The translations under genes and the position numbers were made by a program. The notes under the pieces are model-generated. The model worked only from the letters and a program-made list of their open reading frames with translations, searched no databases and was not told the origin of the DNA. Of a stretch of 64,000 nucleotides of DNA, positions 1 through 9,027 are shown one piece after another. Origin of the DNA: Holdemania massiliensis AP2 (GTDB lineage: Bacteria; Bacillota_I; Bacilli_A; Erysipelotrichales; Erysipelotrichaceae); the NCBI RefSeq assembly GCF_000327285.1, contig NZ_HE998568.1, positions 514,810 to 578,809 of the forward strand, in the 5' to 3' direction. How positions within the stretch are numbered: position 1 is the first letter of the stretch; each line of letters opens with the position of its first letter.

Positions 1-408
1 GCCGCCGTTCATCTTGGTAATTAAGAAGAACGCCATCGCGCCGAAAATCACAAATGGGATCAAAGACATGATCGTATCCAAAAACAAATTGGATTCGTTC
101 ATATCGCTGACCTTGACATCGGCCGCTTTCAAGGCGCTCATCAGCGCGTCAACTTCGGTTTCCGAGCGCGGCACAGAAGCGGTAAAACCCACCTTCTTGC
201 CATCCTGCTCGAAAACACCTTTGATCTTAATGACATTGTCACCGACGGTTAAAGCACTTTCGGTGACTTTCTGTTCTTCCACTAATTTTTGAAACTCGTT
301 GTAGGTCAGGTTCTGTGTCGCAGTCCCGGTATTCATGTTCATTAAGCTGAACAGCGCCAGGATCACAATCAGATACGGAACAAAATTGATCCAACGATTA
401 TTACGCAT
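1..408 (-). CDS. ftsH: FtsH ATP-dependent zinc metalloprotease, N-terminal part
   Basis: This is the first 136 codons of the membrane-anchored AAA+ protease FtsH; the rest lies beyond the window's left edge. The ATG at 406-408 follows an AGGAGTG ribosome binding site. The visible part has an N-terminal membrane helix (about residues 7-22), an extracytoplasmic domain containing LTYNEFQKLV, and the start of the second membrane helix ending in ITKMNGG. This is the usual FtsH layout before the ATPase domain. It is not recorded as a long reading frame only because it is open at the edge. It follows tilS and hpt in the same direction, the order known from Bacillus. The catalytic domains cannot be checked here. 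Confidence 0.9.
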   Translation of the reverse strand, partial: MRNNRWINFVPYLIVILALFSLMNMNTGTATQNLTYNEFQKLVEEQKVTESALTVGDNVIKIKGVFEQDGKKVGFTASVPRSETEVDALMSALKAADVKVSDMNESNLFLDTIMSLIPFVIFGAMAFFLITKMNGG

Positions 409-429
409 TGTATCACTCCTTCGCTAGCG

Positions 430-969
430 TTACTTGTAGCATTCTTCTTTCAAAACTCCGACAAATGGAAAATTGCGGTACTTCTGATTGAAGTCCAGTC
501 CAAATCCGACTACGAATTCATTGGGAATTTCAAAGCCGGTATAATCTGCTTCAATATCGACAACCCGGCGGTCCGGTTTATCCAGCAGCGTGACGACACG
601 CACGGTTTTTGCGCCTTTGTTTTTCAGCATGGTCTTGACCGTTTTCAGTGTTCTGCCGGTATCCACAATATCCTCGACCAACAGAATGTCCAGGTTTTTA
701 ACCGAGCAGTCTAAGTCCTTGATAATCTTGATATCGCCAATGGATTCCGTGCCTTCATAGCTGGAAACATCCATAAAATCAAATTGAATGTCCAGATCGA
801 TATGCTTGATCAATTCTGCCAAAAAAGGAACAGATCCCTTTAACAACGCGACCAGCAGCGGGGGTTGTTCATTGTGTTTGTACTCTTCGGTAAGTTGTTG
901 TCCCAGCTCTTTGCAGCGGGCGACAATTTCGTCTTCATTGAGTAAAATTTTTTCTAAACATGGATGCAT
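430..969 (-). CDS. hpt: Hypoxanthine-guanine phosphoribosyltransferase
   Basis: Purine salvage enzyme that converts hypoxanthine or guanine plus PRPP to IMP or GMP in the cytoplasm. The PRPP-binding loop reads LLVEDIVDTGRTL, and the family's flexible-loop and C-terminal segments (SYEGTESIGDI, DYTGFEIPNEFVVGFG) are present. At 179 residues it has the usual length. An in-frame TTG lies six bases upstream, but GGAGG sits seven bases before the ATG at 967-969, so that ATG is chosen. It sits between tilS (21 bp upstream) and ftsH (21 bp downstream), the classic Bacillota order, and is probably in one operon with them. Confidence 0.95.
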   Translation of the reverse strand: MHPCLEKILLNEDEIVARCKELGQQLTEEYKHNEQPPLLVALLKGSVPFLAELIKHIDLDIQFDFMDVSSYEGTESIGDIKIIKDLDCSVKNLDILLVEDIVDTGRTLKTVKTMLKNKGAKTVRVVTLLDKPDRRVVDIEADYTGFEIPNEFVVGFGLDFNQKYRNFPFVGVLKEECYK

Positions 970-990
970 AGTCAAACCTCCAGAATATTA

Positions 991-2214
991 CTATTTTATC
1001 ACAAAACAAGTTGGATTGTTAGAGTAATGTGCGACATTACAGCCTATTTTCGGGACCAGAACAATTTCTCCGCGGCGGTTGACAACGACGGGCCAGCTGC
1101 GGCGCTGATCCGGCGGAATCTTTCGGTCAATAAACCATCGGTTTAGACGCTTTGTGCCGAAGCGCAGCTGAATTGCATCCTGCGGCTGCGGACTGCGGAT
1201 CGTGATCGGAAAGTCTTCCTCTGTCAGGGTTACAGCTTCCGTAGTTTCTCCCTGCATCGCAACCTTAAAATACGGCGTCGCGAACAATTCTATTTTATCC
1301 AGAACATAACAATAAGATACCTCTTCTGTGAAGTCAAGTGAAAAGAATCCGTAAGCAAGCTGAAATCGGCGGTCTTTACTGAAAGTCAGATTAAAATTGC
1401 CTTGTTTCTGTTTCAGCGCTTTGGTCAGTTCGATCAGGAAGGCTTCCGACGGGACGGAAGCCCCCTGTTCCTGCATCCACATACGCAGGAAGATCCGCTG
1501 CTCTGCCTCATTCAACGTCAGGAATATTTCCTGGGAAATGATCTGATTCGCAGGATTCAGCTTAGCTTTGACAGCATCCCTTCTTTTCTGACGATTTCGG
1601 TTGCGGCGCTTCAATTTTTGAACTGCTGAACGTTTCTGAGCTTCACTCAGTTCGGCCAGCTGGTGATGCCGCAGCTGATTGCGGCGGTAATCGTCACTGA
1701 GATTCGATTCATCAATGCCATAGGGGATGTGATGCCGATCACAATAATCCTGCAGCTGCCGCTTTGTTTTATTTAACAGAGGGCGAACGACCTGCACCCC
1801 CAATACCCGGCCTTCCTCGCGGATGCCCAGCACTTCGCTCTGACGGCCTGATTCCTGCTGCAAAAGAGCTGTTTCCAGAAAATCATCCAGATGATGGGCG
1901 ATCAACACTCCGGCCGCTCCTTCCGCTTTTGCCAGCTCGGCAAAGAAAGCGTACCGAACGTCCCGTGCCCAAGCCTGAAAATTTCCGCTGGCTTCCTGGA
2001 TGGGGGACCGACTGGAAAAGGGAATCGCATGAGTATGACAATAGTCTTCTACAAGCTGCTGATCCCGATCGGCCGTCGGACGATGATGATAATTCACGTG
2101 GGCGCAGACGACCGCAACTTGATGGCGCCGGCATAAATCAAGCAAAGCCATCGAATCCGGTCCGCCGGAAACGCCGATGATCCACTTTTTCTCTGCCAGT
2201 TGATCCCATCGCAT
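991..2214 (-). CDS. tilS: tRNA(Ile)-lysidine synthase
   Basis: Essential tRNA-modifying enzyme that attaches lysine to C34 of the CAU anticodon of minor tRNA-Ile. The N-terminal PP-loop ATPase motif is SGGPDSMALL near residue 15, followed by the family segment HVNYHHR. The C-terminal part (RLNRWFIDRKIP) matches the substrate-binding domain. Length is 407 residues, within the family's range. The ATG at 2212-2214 is preceded by AGGAGGCGATCGC. It heads the tilS-hpt-ftsH cluster and lies downstream of spoIIE, as in Bacillus. Confidence 0.93.
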   Translation of the reverse strand: MRWDQLAEKKWIIGVSGGPDSMALLDLCRRHQVAVVCAHVNYHHRPTADRDQQLVEDYCHTHAIPFSSRSPIQEASGNFQAWARDVRYAFFAELAKAEGAAGVLIAHHLDDFLETALLQQESGRQSEVLGIREEGRVLGVQVVRPLLNKTKRQLQDYCDRHHIPYGIDESNLSDDYRRNQLRHHQLAELSEAQKRSAVQKLKRRNRNRQKRRDAVKAKLNPANQIISQEIFLTLNEAEQRIFLRMWMQEQGASVPSEAFLIELTKALKQKQGNFNLTFSKDRRFQLAYGFFSLDFTEEVSYCYVLDKIELFATPYFKVAMQGETTEAVTLTEEDFPITIRSPQPQDAIQLRFGTKRLNRWFIDRKIPPDQRRSWPVVVNRRGEIVLVPKIGCNVAHYSNNPTCFVIK

Positions 2215-2283
2215 GCGATCGCCTCCTTTATTTCAGCTGGTTTTACTTATTGAACCACAGATCGTTTGAAATGCCAAGGGATT

Positions 2284-2312
2284 CGCTTACGACAATCCGA
2301 AAGAATTGTCAA
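2284..2312 (-). promoter_or_regulatory. Candidate sigma-A promoter for tilS-hpt-ftsH
   Basis: A perfect TTGACA -35 (2307-2312 on the plus strand) is followed after 17 bp by a weak -10 TAAGCG (2284-2289). It lies about 70 bp upstream of tilS and downstream of the spoIIE terminator, so the cluster can be transcribed on its own. The weak -10 keeps confidence low. Confidence 0.4.
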
Positions 2313-2344
2313 TTTTTGTTTTCTTTTCTTCTTGCCATAAAAAG

Positions 2345-2377
2345 GGGAAAACCCGCATCAGCGCTTGCTGACACGGG
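2345..2377 (-). terminator. Rho-independent terminator of spoIIE
   Basis: On the minus strand CCCG-TG-TCAGC pairs with GCTGA-TG-CGGG around the loop AAGC, followed by TTTTCCCCTTTTT. The stem overlaps the last codons of spoIIE, whose stop is at 2358-2360. Confidence 0.8.
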
Positions 2378-4253
2378 CTACTAAGACAGTGACATCATCG
2401 GTACAGCCAGTTTCTTCGATCGACTTCAAACCACTTTCGATCCGCTGCAGAATCTGATCAGGATCTCCGCCGCGGACCCACTGATCGAGCACCTGTTTTT
2501 CAACACCGTCGCTGCTCATCACAAAACAGTCCTGATCCTGGCATTCAATCTGAAAGCAATCCGTTTCAATTTCCTGAATAATGCCGATCGGCAGCGATTC
2601 TCCGCTGATCTCCATCACCTCTTTCTGACGGATCAGATAGGTCGGACAGGCCCCGGACTTGCTGAGAAACGCTTGATGACGGCGCTGATCATAACAAAGA
2701 AAATCGAGTGTGGCAAACAATTCCCGCTGATCAGCATGAAGCAGCGCGTTGATGCTCTGCACGGCTGCTTCTACCGGCAGCTTCGCGCTCAGCATCCGCT
2801 GCAGAACCTGCGTCACGAATTGGGAACTGCGAGCGGCCTGCGGACCGCAGCCCATACCGTCGCTGATCGTGCAGATCGTCATCTGACCGTTGCGGAATAC
2901 CGCACTGGTATCCCCGGAAACCTCCGGATCCTTCTTTAACGTAAATAATCTTGTCTTGAGTGAGGATGGCTGAGAAGTCGACAGCTCCAGCCGGCTGCCG
3001 GTATAGAAGATACGGTTGCGCTGAAACCGCGTCACCTTCAGATCGGAATCAATCACCATGTGAATGAGCGGCAGCACCACTTCTTCCAGTTCGCTGTGCG
3101 TTAACTGGGAGAAATCAATCACCACCTGCAGCGGTCCCTCCTCCCATTGCTGGACATGGACGCGCTTTACTTCAAAGTGATAGCCTTCTAATAGATTGAC
3201 GAGTTTCTCGCTCAGCGCCTCATCATCCACGACGCTTTGCTTCATCTGCAGCGCTACGGTATCCAGCGCATCAGCCATCCCTTCCAAAATCCGCGATTGG
3301 CTTGGCTGGATCGGTTCAAAATAATCGGCGATCAAATCAAAGATGTGGGAAAACTGCGATAACTGATGCAGCAGTGTCCGCTTGCGGCCTTCAATGCGCT
3401 GACCGTTCAGTGTCTGCTTTTCTTCGCTTACCCAATGCTGCGCGATCTGCAGCGCCGGGAACTGCTGCGCTGCCAGAAAGATCACAATTGCGCCGGCTAA
3501 AGCCCAGGCCGGCTGCTGCGTCCAGATCAACGGCACCATCCAGCCTAAAAACCGCATCCAGCCTAAATCCTGACGCAAAATATTCATGAGCAGCAAGGCG
3601 CTGCACCACACCGGCGTGTGTGCGCCAATGGGAAAACAGAACAACAAGCCCAGGCATAAGGCCAGATATTCCCGCACCGGCATCGTCATCGCCAGACAAG
3701 CCATCACTAAAACGGAGGCCATCCAAGCGCCCTCCAATGGGAATAACCGCATCAGAGGGTAAATCAAACTGGTTCCCAAAATTCCCAGCATCATCATGCT
3801 CAGCTTGAATTCCGTATCAATCCACATCCAGTCCGACTGGGTAAAACGGCAGATCAACACGCCGGCCCCGGCGGCCGCCAAGCCCTGCGGCAAGGCTGTA
3901 CCGATCGCCAGATTGGCCAGCAGCACATTCAGTCCGCAGATCATCGGAAACCAGGCAAATAAGTTCTGCCGCAGCAGTTGGATCAGACAGATCAGCAGCA
4001 GGAAGAAAACCAGCAGCAGTAATTGGCAGTAAAATCCGGCAAAGCCGGAGAAACTGCTGCCAGCCAGCGTGCCGATCGCCGCCGCCAGTCCCTCCCTTCG
4101 ATTTCGCTGATAGAAAAAGGCCAGTCCAGGATAAAGAAACACTGCGGATTGAAAAGAAAGCGCAGTGAAGAAAAAACTTAAAACTAAAATACCATCGCTC
4201 CAATGAATCTTCCGGAGCCATGCCGTTGACTTCTTAAGGGTCAGCTGACTCAT
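2358..4253 (-). CDS. spoIIE: Stage II sporulation protein E (membrane PP2C phosphatase)
   Basis: SpoIIE dephosphorylates SpoIIAA to release sigma-F in the forespore and binds FtsZ at the polar septum. The N-terminal 270 or so residues are a run of hydrophobic helices. A central linker follows, and the C-terminal PP2C domain shows ISDGMGCGPQAARS and MSSDGVEKQV. The product is about 631 residues, shorter than the 827-residue B. subtilis protein. An upstream in-frame start near 4373 would overlap the preceding gene, whereas the ATG at 4251-4253 follows AAGGTG with good spacing. Synteny with tilS-hpt-ftsH supports the assignment. The shortening appears to be in the N-terminal and linker regions; this is judged by eye. 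Confidence 0.9.
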   Translation of the reverse strand: MSQLTLKKSTAWLRKIHWSDGILVLSFFFTALSFQSAVFLYPGLAFFYQRNRREGLAAAIGTLAGSSFSGFAGFYCQLLLLVFFLLLICLIQLLRQNLFAWFPMICGLNVLLANLAIGTALPQGLAAAGAGVLICRFTQSDWMWIDTEFKLSMMMLGILGTSLIYPLMRLFPLEGAWMASVLVMACLAMTMPVREYLALCLGLLFCFPIGAHTPVWCSALLLMNILRQDLGWMRFLGWMVPLIWTQQPAWALAGAIVIFLAAQQFPALQIAQHWVSEEKQTLNGQRIEGRKRTLLHQLSQFSHIFDLIADYFEPIQPSQSRILEGMADALDTVALQMKQSVVDDEALSEKLVNLLEGYHFEVKRVHVQQWEEGPLQVVIDFSQLTHSELEEVVLPLIHMVIDSDLKVTRFQRNRIFYTGSRLELSTSQPSSLKTRLFTLKKDPEVSGDTSAVFRNGQMTICTISDGMGCGPQAARSSQFVTQVLQRMLSAKLPVEAAVQSINALLHADQRELFATLDFLCYDQRRHQAFLSKSGACPTYLIRQKEVMEISGESLPIGIIQEIETDCFQIECQDQDCFVMSSDGVEKQVLDQWVRGGDPDQILQRIESGLKSIEETGCTDDVTVLVARVSKR

Positions 4254-4329
4254 GTTTTTCACCTTCTTAAGGCTATTGTAAGAAAGGTCAGCTGAAAACT
4301 CTGTCGAATCTTCCAGTCGGTGTAAAATT

Positions 4330-4902
4330 CTAAAGCATAAGACATTCCTTGACACGTCTGACGATGCGGCCAAACAGTGCGCTGTTCTCTGGGATCGTCG
4401 CTTTGACGTCTATAATCCGGGCAGTATTGATGTATTTGCAGTCATTCAGAAACAGCACTGATTCTTTTTTCATGCCTTCAATCAGACCGATGCGCATTAA
4501 GTGCCGGCGGCCATTCGGGCATTCAATCGGATCATACGCCATTCTGTAGGTAACCGGATTGGACGTCATCGGAACGACGAACGCTTTGCCGTTGCAGAAT
4601 GAGAGGATAATGCCGAAGTGCTGAAATCCTGCCTCATTCAAATAGGCCTGGCCAAAGTCAATATAACAGATATCTCCGATCCTGGCCTTGACTCCCAGCT
4701 GAACGCAGCTGCGGGCATCTTTACGGCTCAGCCAATTCGCTTCGCTGACCAAATGACAATGAGCCTGCCGAACCGACAATCCGGAGAATTCTTCCTCTTT
4801 TAAGGAAAGATAGGCTCCCCATTGTTCCTTTAAAGAAGGATCCTCACTATAAATAGGCGACAAGTTTAACGCTTGGCGTTCCAACATCAGGTTGTTTTTC
4901 AT
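4330..4902 (-). CDS. MazF/PemK-like protein
   Basis: The central segment, ARIGDICYIDFGQAYL followed by GIILS and FVVPMTSNP, has the pattern of the MazF/PemK endoribonuclease barrel. An N-terminal extension of about 75 residues is rich in charged and helical sequence and unlike classic MazF toxins of about 115 residues. The ATG follows GGAAGGTGAAGAAAG. No antitoxin-like gene lies beside it. It sits upstream of spoIIE, separated by 76 bp, and could be co-transcribed with it. It may be a chromosomal regulator rather than a toxin; no catalytic activity can be claimed from sequence alone. Confidence 0.6.
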   Translation of the reverse strand: MKNNLMLERQALNLSPIYSEDPSLKEQWGAYLSLKEEEFSGLSVRQAHCHLVSEANWLSRKDARSCVQLGVKARIGDICYIDFGQAYLNEAGFQHFGIILSFCNGKAFVVPMTSNPVTYRMAYDPIECPNGRRHLMRIGLIEGMKKESVLFLNDCKYINTARIIDVKATIPENSALFGRIVRRVKECLML

Positions 4903-5043
4903 CTTTCTTCACCTTCCCGACTATAATGTTGCCCAAAATCGCGATTTGCCTTCTTTCTTCTCGTTTTCCGAGAATTATTTTTTTCTGCGCAGACTTTGAA
5001 AGCGTTCCTTCTAGAATCCTGACGGATTGAGAAAATAGCAGAA

Positions 5044-5069
5044 ACAAAAAAACCTGACGCCGCAGGTTT
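5044..5069 (-). terminator. Terminator of the MATE gene
   Basis: On the minus strand AAACCTG pairs with CAGGTTT across CGGCGT, followed by a run of T. It lies 50 bp beyond the MATE stop codon. Confidence 0.85.
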
Positions 5070-5119
5070 CCTTTGTTTATTTAAAATTCATGACATTCGT
5101 CAACAATCACGCTGCAGGC

Positions 5120-6520
5120 TCAGGCTTCGCGCTGAACCCATTGGGCTTGTGCCGCTTCTTCCGCTGTTTCCAGACGGATATCGGTCGGCGGAATATCAAA
5201 GCGCTGCTGCTTCACCGCATGATAGAAAAACAGCGACAAGGAAGCCGCGATGATCCAGCCGATCGGCCAGGACAGCCAAATCCCAGTCAGGCCTAATCCT
5301 CTGGAGAAAACCGCCGCGCAGACGACCCGAATGACCAAATCTGTCAGCGTTGCACTCATAAACAGCTTCATGCGATTGACTCCCCGCAGGATACCGTCCG
5401 CGATCAGTTTTACTGCGATGACCAGATAGAACGGAGAAACAATCCGCAGAAACAGAACGCCTGCGGATAACGCCGCCTGATTGCCGTCGGTGATAAACAA
5501 ACCGACAAACACTGGTCCAGCCAGCAGATACAGCCCGGTGAAAACGAAGGCAATCTCCACTGCCAGCTTAATCCCGGCCGACAATCCCGCTTCAATTCGA
5601 TCCGGAAGCCCGGCGCCGGCATTCTGCGCCGTATAATTAGACATTCCATTGCCGATCGCAGTCACAGAAGTAATCGTCATGTTATTCAGCTTCACCGCCG
5701 CCGAATAACCGCCGACCGCTGCCATACCGAAGCCATTGATCATGCTTTGAATCATGATGTTGCCCACAGAGATGAATCCCTGCTGCAAAATACTGGGAAT
5801 GGCAATCAAGCTTAATTCTTTCAAGCAGTCTGCGGAAAACCAAGGAGCTTTTTCACTTTCCGGCAAACTTTTCAAACGCTTTATGACAACGCCCAGTGCC
5901 AAAGCTGCCGCGATCCCCTGGCAAAGAAATGTCGCCCAGGCCACACCGGCTACGCCCATCTGAAACTGAGCCACAAACAGAATATCGACAAACACATTCG
6001 TCACCGAAGATACGGCCAGAAAATAGAAAGGTGTGCGCGAATCGCCCAATGCCGAAAAAATTCCGGTCGCAATGTTATAAACTAACAGAAACAGAAAGCC
6101 GCCTAAATAAATCAGCAAGTATTCCAAGGAATCGCCGAAGATTTCCGCCGGCGTCTGAATGAGTCTTAACAGAAAGTCAGCGCCGATCAACCCCATTCCC
6201 ATCAGCAGCAGACCGATGACGACGCTGGCAATCAGCGAAGTCGTCACCGTTGTTTTTAAACGGCTGTAATTCTTTGAGCCGAAGTGCCGGGCGACCACCA
6301 CAGAAGTTCCGATATTGCAGCCGAAGGCAAAAGCGATATAAATTAATGTTATCTCATAGGAATTGCCCACAGCCGCGAGCGCTGAGGTCCCAATCCAGCG
6401 TCCGGCAACAAAACTGTCGGCAATGTTGTAAAGCTGCTGAAACAGAATGCTGCCGAAGAGCGGAAGCGAATATTGCCACAGTACCGATGCCGGTTTTCCT
6501 ACGGTCAGATCTTTATTCAT
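5120..6520 (-). CDS. MATE family multidrug/toxin efflux transporter
   Basis: Cation-coupled multidrug exporter of the inner membrane. The 466-residue protein shows two homologous halves of six hydrophobic helices. Typical MATE segments are visible: LPLFGSILFQQLYNIADSF near the N-terminus, GCNIGTSVVVARHFG, and IPSILQQGFISVGN at the start of the second half. The start ATG at 6518-6520 follows GGGGGA; the upstream in-frame ATG would lack a ribosome binding site. It is divergent from a LysR regulator 109 bp away that probably controls it. The substrate is unknown. Confidence 0.88.
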   Translation of the reverse strand: MNKDLTVGKPASVLWQYSLPLFGSILFQQLYNIADSFVAGRWIGTSALAAVGNSYEITLIYIAFAFGCNIGTSVVVARHFGSKNYSRLKTTVTTSLIASVVIGLLLMGMGLIGADFLLRLIQTPAEIFGDSLEYLLIYLGGFLFLLVYNIATGIFSALGDSRTPFYFLAVSSVTNVFVDILFVAQFQMGVAGVAWATFLCQGIAAALALGVVIKRLKSLPESEKAPWFSADCLKELSLIAIPSILQQGFISVGNIMIQSMINGFGMAAVGGYSAAVKLNNMTITSVTAIGNGMSNYTAQNAGAGLPDRIEAGLSAGIKLAVEIAFVFTGLYLLAGPVFVGLFITDGNQAALSAGVLFLRIVSPFYLVIAVKLIADGILRGVNRMKLFMSATLTDLVIRVVCAAVFSRGLGLTGIWLSWPIGWIIAASLSLFFYHAVKQQRFDIPPTDIRLETAEEAAQAQWVQREA

Positions 6521-6597
6521 CAAAATCCCCCTTATCATGCTTTCCAAGTATAGCACCGTTCATGTATAATATGTAATAGTTAATATTGATTGAATTA

Positions 6598-6612
6598 ATA
6601 ACCTAAAGTTAT
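6598..6612. promoter_or_regulatory. LysR-type operator-like palindrome
   Basis: A perfect inverted repeat ATAAC-CTAAA-GTTAT lies in the intergenic region between the MATE gene and its divergent LysR regulator, 17 bp before the regulator's start. It fits the T-N11-A pattern typical of LysR-type regulators. Confidence 0.5.
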
Positions 6613-6629
6613 GAAAGAAGGGAAAGTTT

Positions 6630-7505
6630 ATGGAGTTAACCCAGCTTCGCTACTTTGCCGCGGTTGCTGAACTCCAGCACGTCACCCGTGCTGCTGAAAG
6701 AATGCATGTCGCTCAGCCGGCCATTACCAAATCCATTCAGCGTTTGGAAGCTGAACTCGGCGTACCGCTGATCGCTTCCCGCGGACGCAATATCATCCTG
6801 ACGGAGTATGGCTGCGCTCTGTATGGCATGCTGCAGGAACCTCTGGAGCGGCTCAACCAAATCCCGGATCAAATGCAGCAGCTCGCTCATCGCAGCGCCT
6901 GTACACTGCACATCAATGTTCTGGCAGCCTCCAATGCCGTGACGGAAGCCGTCATCGCCTATAAGCATGATCACGCTGAAATCTTATTTTCGATTATGCA
7001 AAACGAACTGGCGCAGATCTGTGATCTTTCAATCGATACGCTGACAGATCAGCAGGAACGCTCTGAACGATCCGCCAATTCCGTTTCGTTTAAAGAACGG
7101 ATCATGTTAGCTGTTCCCTCCCACTCGATTTACAGCAGTCTGAATGCGATTGATCTCAGGGAGTTAAGAGATGAAGGCTTCATCTGTCTGGCCGGCAACC
7201 GAAAATTCAGAAAGATTTGCGATCAGTTCTGTCTGGCGGCCGGGTTTCATCCCAAGATCATCTTTGAAAGCGACAGTCCGGCAACAGTGCGCAATCTGAT
7301 CGGCGCTGGCAGCGGAATCGGCTTCTGGCCTGAGCATACCTGGGGTGAATTCGGCGAAGATGTAAAGCTCATCCCGATTTCCAATCCCCAATGCAGCCGG
7401 GAACTGCGGATTTCCCTGCATCCGCAGGACAGCGCACGATTGACATTGGTCCATCCGTTTTATCATTATCTGATCCATTACTTTAAAGCCTTATTTGAAG
7501 CTTAA
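6630..7505 (+). CDS. LysR family transcriptional regulator
   Basis: The N-terminal winged helix-turn-helix is clear: MELTQLRYFAAVAELQHVT, then AAERMHVAQPAITKSIQ and LEAELGVPL. The rest, to residue 291, has the two-lobed effector-binding layout with GAGSGIGFWPEHTWG near the C-terminus. Length is standard for the family. The ATG follows GAAGGGAAAG. It is divergent from the MATE exporter and most likely regulates it and itself in response to an unknown ligand. Confidence 0.92.
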   Translation: MELTQLRYFAAVAELQHVTRAAERMHVAQPAITKSIQRLEAELGVPLIASRGRNIILTEYGCALYGMLQEPLERLNQIPDQMQQLAHRSACTLHINVLAASNAVTEAVIAYKHDHAEILFSIMQNELAQICDLSIDTLTDQQERSERSANSVSFKERIMLAVPSHSIYSSLNAIDLRELRDEGFICLAGNRKFRKICDQFCLAAGFHPKIIFESDSPATVRNLIGAGSGIGFWPEHTWGEFGEDVKLIPISNPQCSRELRISLHPQDSARLTLVHPFYHYLIHYFKALFEA

Positions 7506-7611
7506 CCATGAGAACGTCTATCTTGTCCACAGGAATTTCATCCATATAATCGTATTCAGCTCACATTGAATCAGGGATTTCACTAGATCCAACATCAAAC
7601 AAGAACCGATC

Positions 7612-7690
7612 CCATTTTCTGTCTTTGACAGGCAAAATGGGAAAAAGGACTGAAAACCGCGGAACAAAGCGCTTTTCAGTCCTTTTTAAT
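7612..7690 (+). terminator. Tandem hairpins ending the LysR gene
   Basis: Two hairpins lie in series. The first (7612-7641) pairs CCCATTTT-CTGTC with GACAG-GC-AAAATGGG. The second is a perfect 15-bp stem, 7642-7656 with 7673-7687, ending in TTTTTAAT. The second is a standard terminator and could act in both directions, since the next gene converges from the other strand. Confidence 0.85.
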
Positions 7691-7774
7691 AGATTTGATT
7701 GTCGTCATTTTCAAGTCAGTGAACAAGATCGCACAGTAATCCATGCTTGTTGGTCATTGCAAGATGATCTTCAC

Positions 7775-8968
7775 TTAATTCTGGGAGTCTTCATCCGGCT
7801 CTTCCGCATCCATGCTTTCTGTTTCTTCTATTTCAGATTCCGCTTCCGTCAGAATCTCACTGGCATCACTGGGATCTGTTTCCTCCAATAAGACTTTCTT
7901 TTTCGGATGGCCTGTCAGCCGTCGGCATAAGCCTAGCAATGGATGCCATTTCGGATTGATCATCTCCGTCGCTTCGATGAAAATCTCAGCGACAAACGTC
8001 AGAACAATTAACAGGATAAGTCCCCACTGTTCATTGAAATAACTCAGCACCGCGCAGCCGCCAAATAAAATCGTTACCAGATACAGCACCAGCACGGTAT
8101 TGCGGTGTCCCAACTTCAGTTTATACATGAGAATATGATGCAGATGGGAGCGGTCTGCCTGCATGATTCCTTTTCCGCTCAGCTTGCGCCGGATCATCGC
8201 GATCAATGTATCCGAAATTGGAACGAACAGAATAATGACCGGAAACCCTAACGTAATAAACGTGGTTGTCTTAAATCCCAGCAACGACAGGCACGCCAGC
8301 GTAAAGCCCAGAAACAGCGCCCCGCAGTCACCCTGGAAAATTGAAGCTGGATGGAAGTTGTACGGCAGAAAACCAGCGATGGAACCTGCCAGAATCAATG
8401 AAATAACCGGAATATCCCGCCGTCCCATAAAGAAGCCGATAAACCCAATCGTGCAGACCACGATAAAGCAGATGCCTGCCGACAAGCCATCAAGGCCGTC
8501 GATCAGATTGATCGCATTGGTCACGCCGACGATCCAGACAAAGGATACCAAAAAGGAAAACGGCATCATATTGATTTCAATTCCAAACGGCAAAGTAATC
8601 GAAGTTAAACCAATCCCTCCGACTAAGATTGCGATCAGCGCCCCGGCGACTTCAAACAAGAGTTTTTTTAACGGCGACAGATTAATCATATCGTCGAGCA
8701 AGCCGCCCAAAAAGACCACCGAGCCTCCGATCAGGATGCCGTTAATGGTCGAATCCGCTTTCAGGAAACAGGCCATGGAAATCATAAAGGCGACGAAAAC
8801 GGCCAAACCGCCCATCTGCACTATCTTTCCGTGATGTACCGTCCGGTTATTTTCCACCGCGTAGACCTTTAAGGCAAACCCGATGCGCTTCGCAATCGGT
8901 ACGCAGATTAAGGAAATCACAAACGGCAGTGCAAAGAACGGAAAGGCGCCTTCAATCAAATGCAGCAT
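7775..8968 (-). CDS. Undecaprenyl-phosphate sugar-1-phosphate transferase (TagO/WecA/MraY family)
   Basis: Membrane enzyme that transfers a sugar-1-phosphate from a UDP-sugar to undecaprenyl phosphate, starting wall-polymer synthesis. Family motifs are seen in order: GLLDDMINLSP, NAINLIDGLDGLSAG, GDCGALFLGF and RSHLHHIL. The HLHH motif points to the WecA/TagO branch rather than MraY. About ten hydrophobic helices precede an acidic C-terminal tail of about 40 residues. The ATG at 8966-8968 follows GGGGGT; the upstream TTG is less likely. It lies downstream of mbl in the same direction but beyond a terminator. The actual sugar is not known. Confidence 0.85.
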   Translation of the reverse strand: MLHLIEGAFPFFALPFVISLICVPIAKRIGFALKVYAVENNRTVHHGKIVQMGGLAVFVAFMISMACFLKADSTINGILIGGSVVFLGGLLDDMINLSPLKKLLFEVAGALIAILVGGIGLTSITLPFGIEINMMPFSFLVSFVWIVGVTNAINLIDGLDGLSAGICFIVVCTIGFIGFFMGRRDIPVISLILAGSIAGFLPYNFHPASIFQGDCGALFLGFTLACLSLLGFKTTTFITLGFPVIILFVPISDTLIAMIRRKLSGKGIMQADRSHLHHILMYKLKLGHRNTVLVLYLVTILFGGCAVLSYFNEQWGLILLIVLTFVAEIFIEATEMINPKWHPLLGLCRRLTGHPKKKVLLEETDPSDASEILTEAESEIEETESMDAEEPDEDSQN

Positions 8969-8996
8969 TGAAAGTACCCCCAAACTACGATAAAGA

Positions 8997-9019
8997 AATA
9001 TCGCTGACTCAGCGATATT
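8997..9019 (-). terminator. Terminator of mbl
   Basis: A nearly perfect palindrome, AATATCGCTGA with TCAGCGATATT, is followed on the minus strand by TTCTTTAT. It sits just after the mbl stop codon. Confidence 0.75.
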
Positions 9020-9027
9020 GTTGGTTA

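Noticed and set aside
4254-4373. N-terminal extension of spoIIE
   Set aside because: It would overlap the preceding gene and has no ribosome binding site; the ATG at 4251-4253 does.
4847-5047. 66-codon minus-strand reading frame before the MazF-like gene
   Set aside because: It overlaps the MazF-like start and lacks a ribosome binding site and any recognisable motif.
8163-8834. 223-codon plus-strand reading frame
   Set aside because: It is antisense to the TagO/WecA-like gene, has no ribosome binding site, and its sequence looks like a shadow translation.
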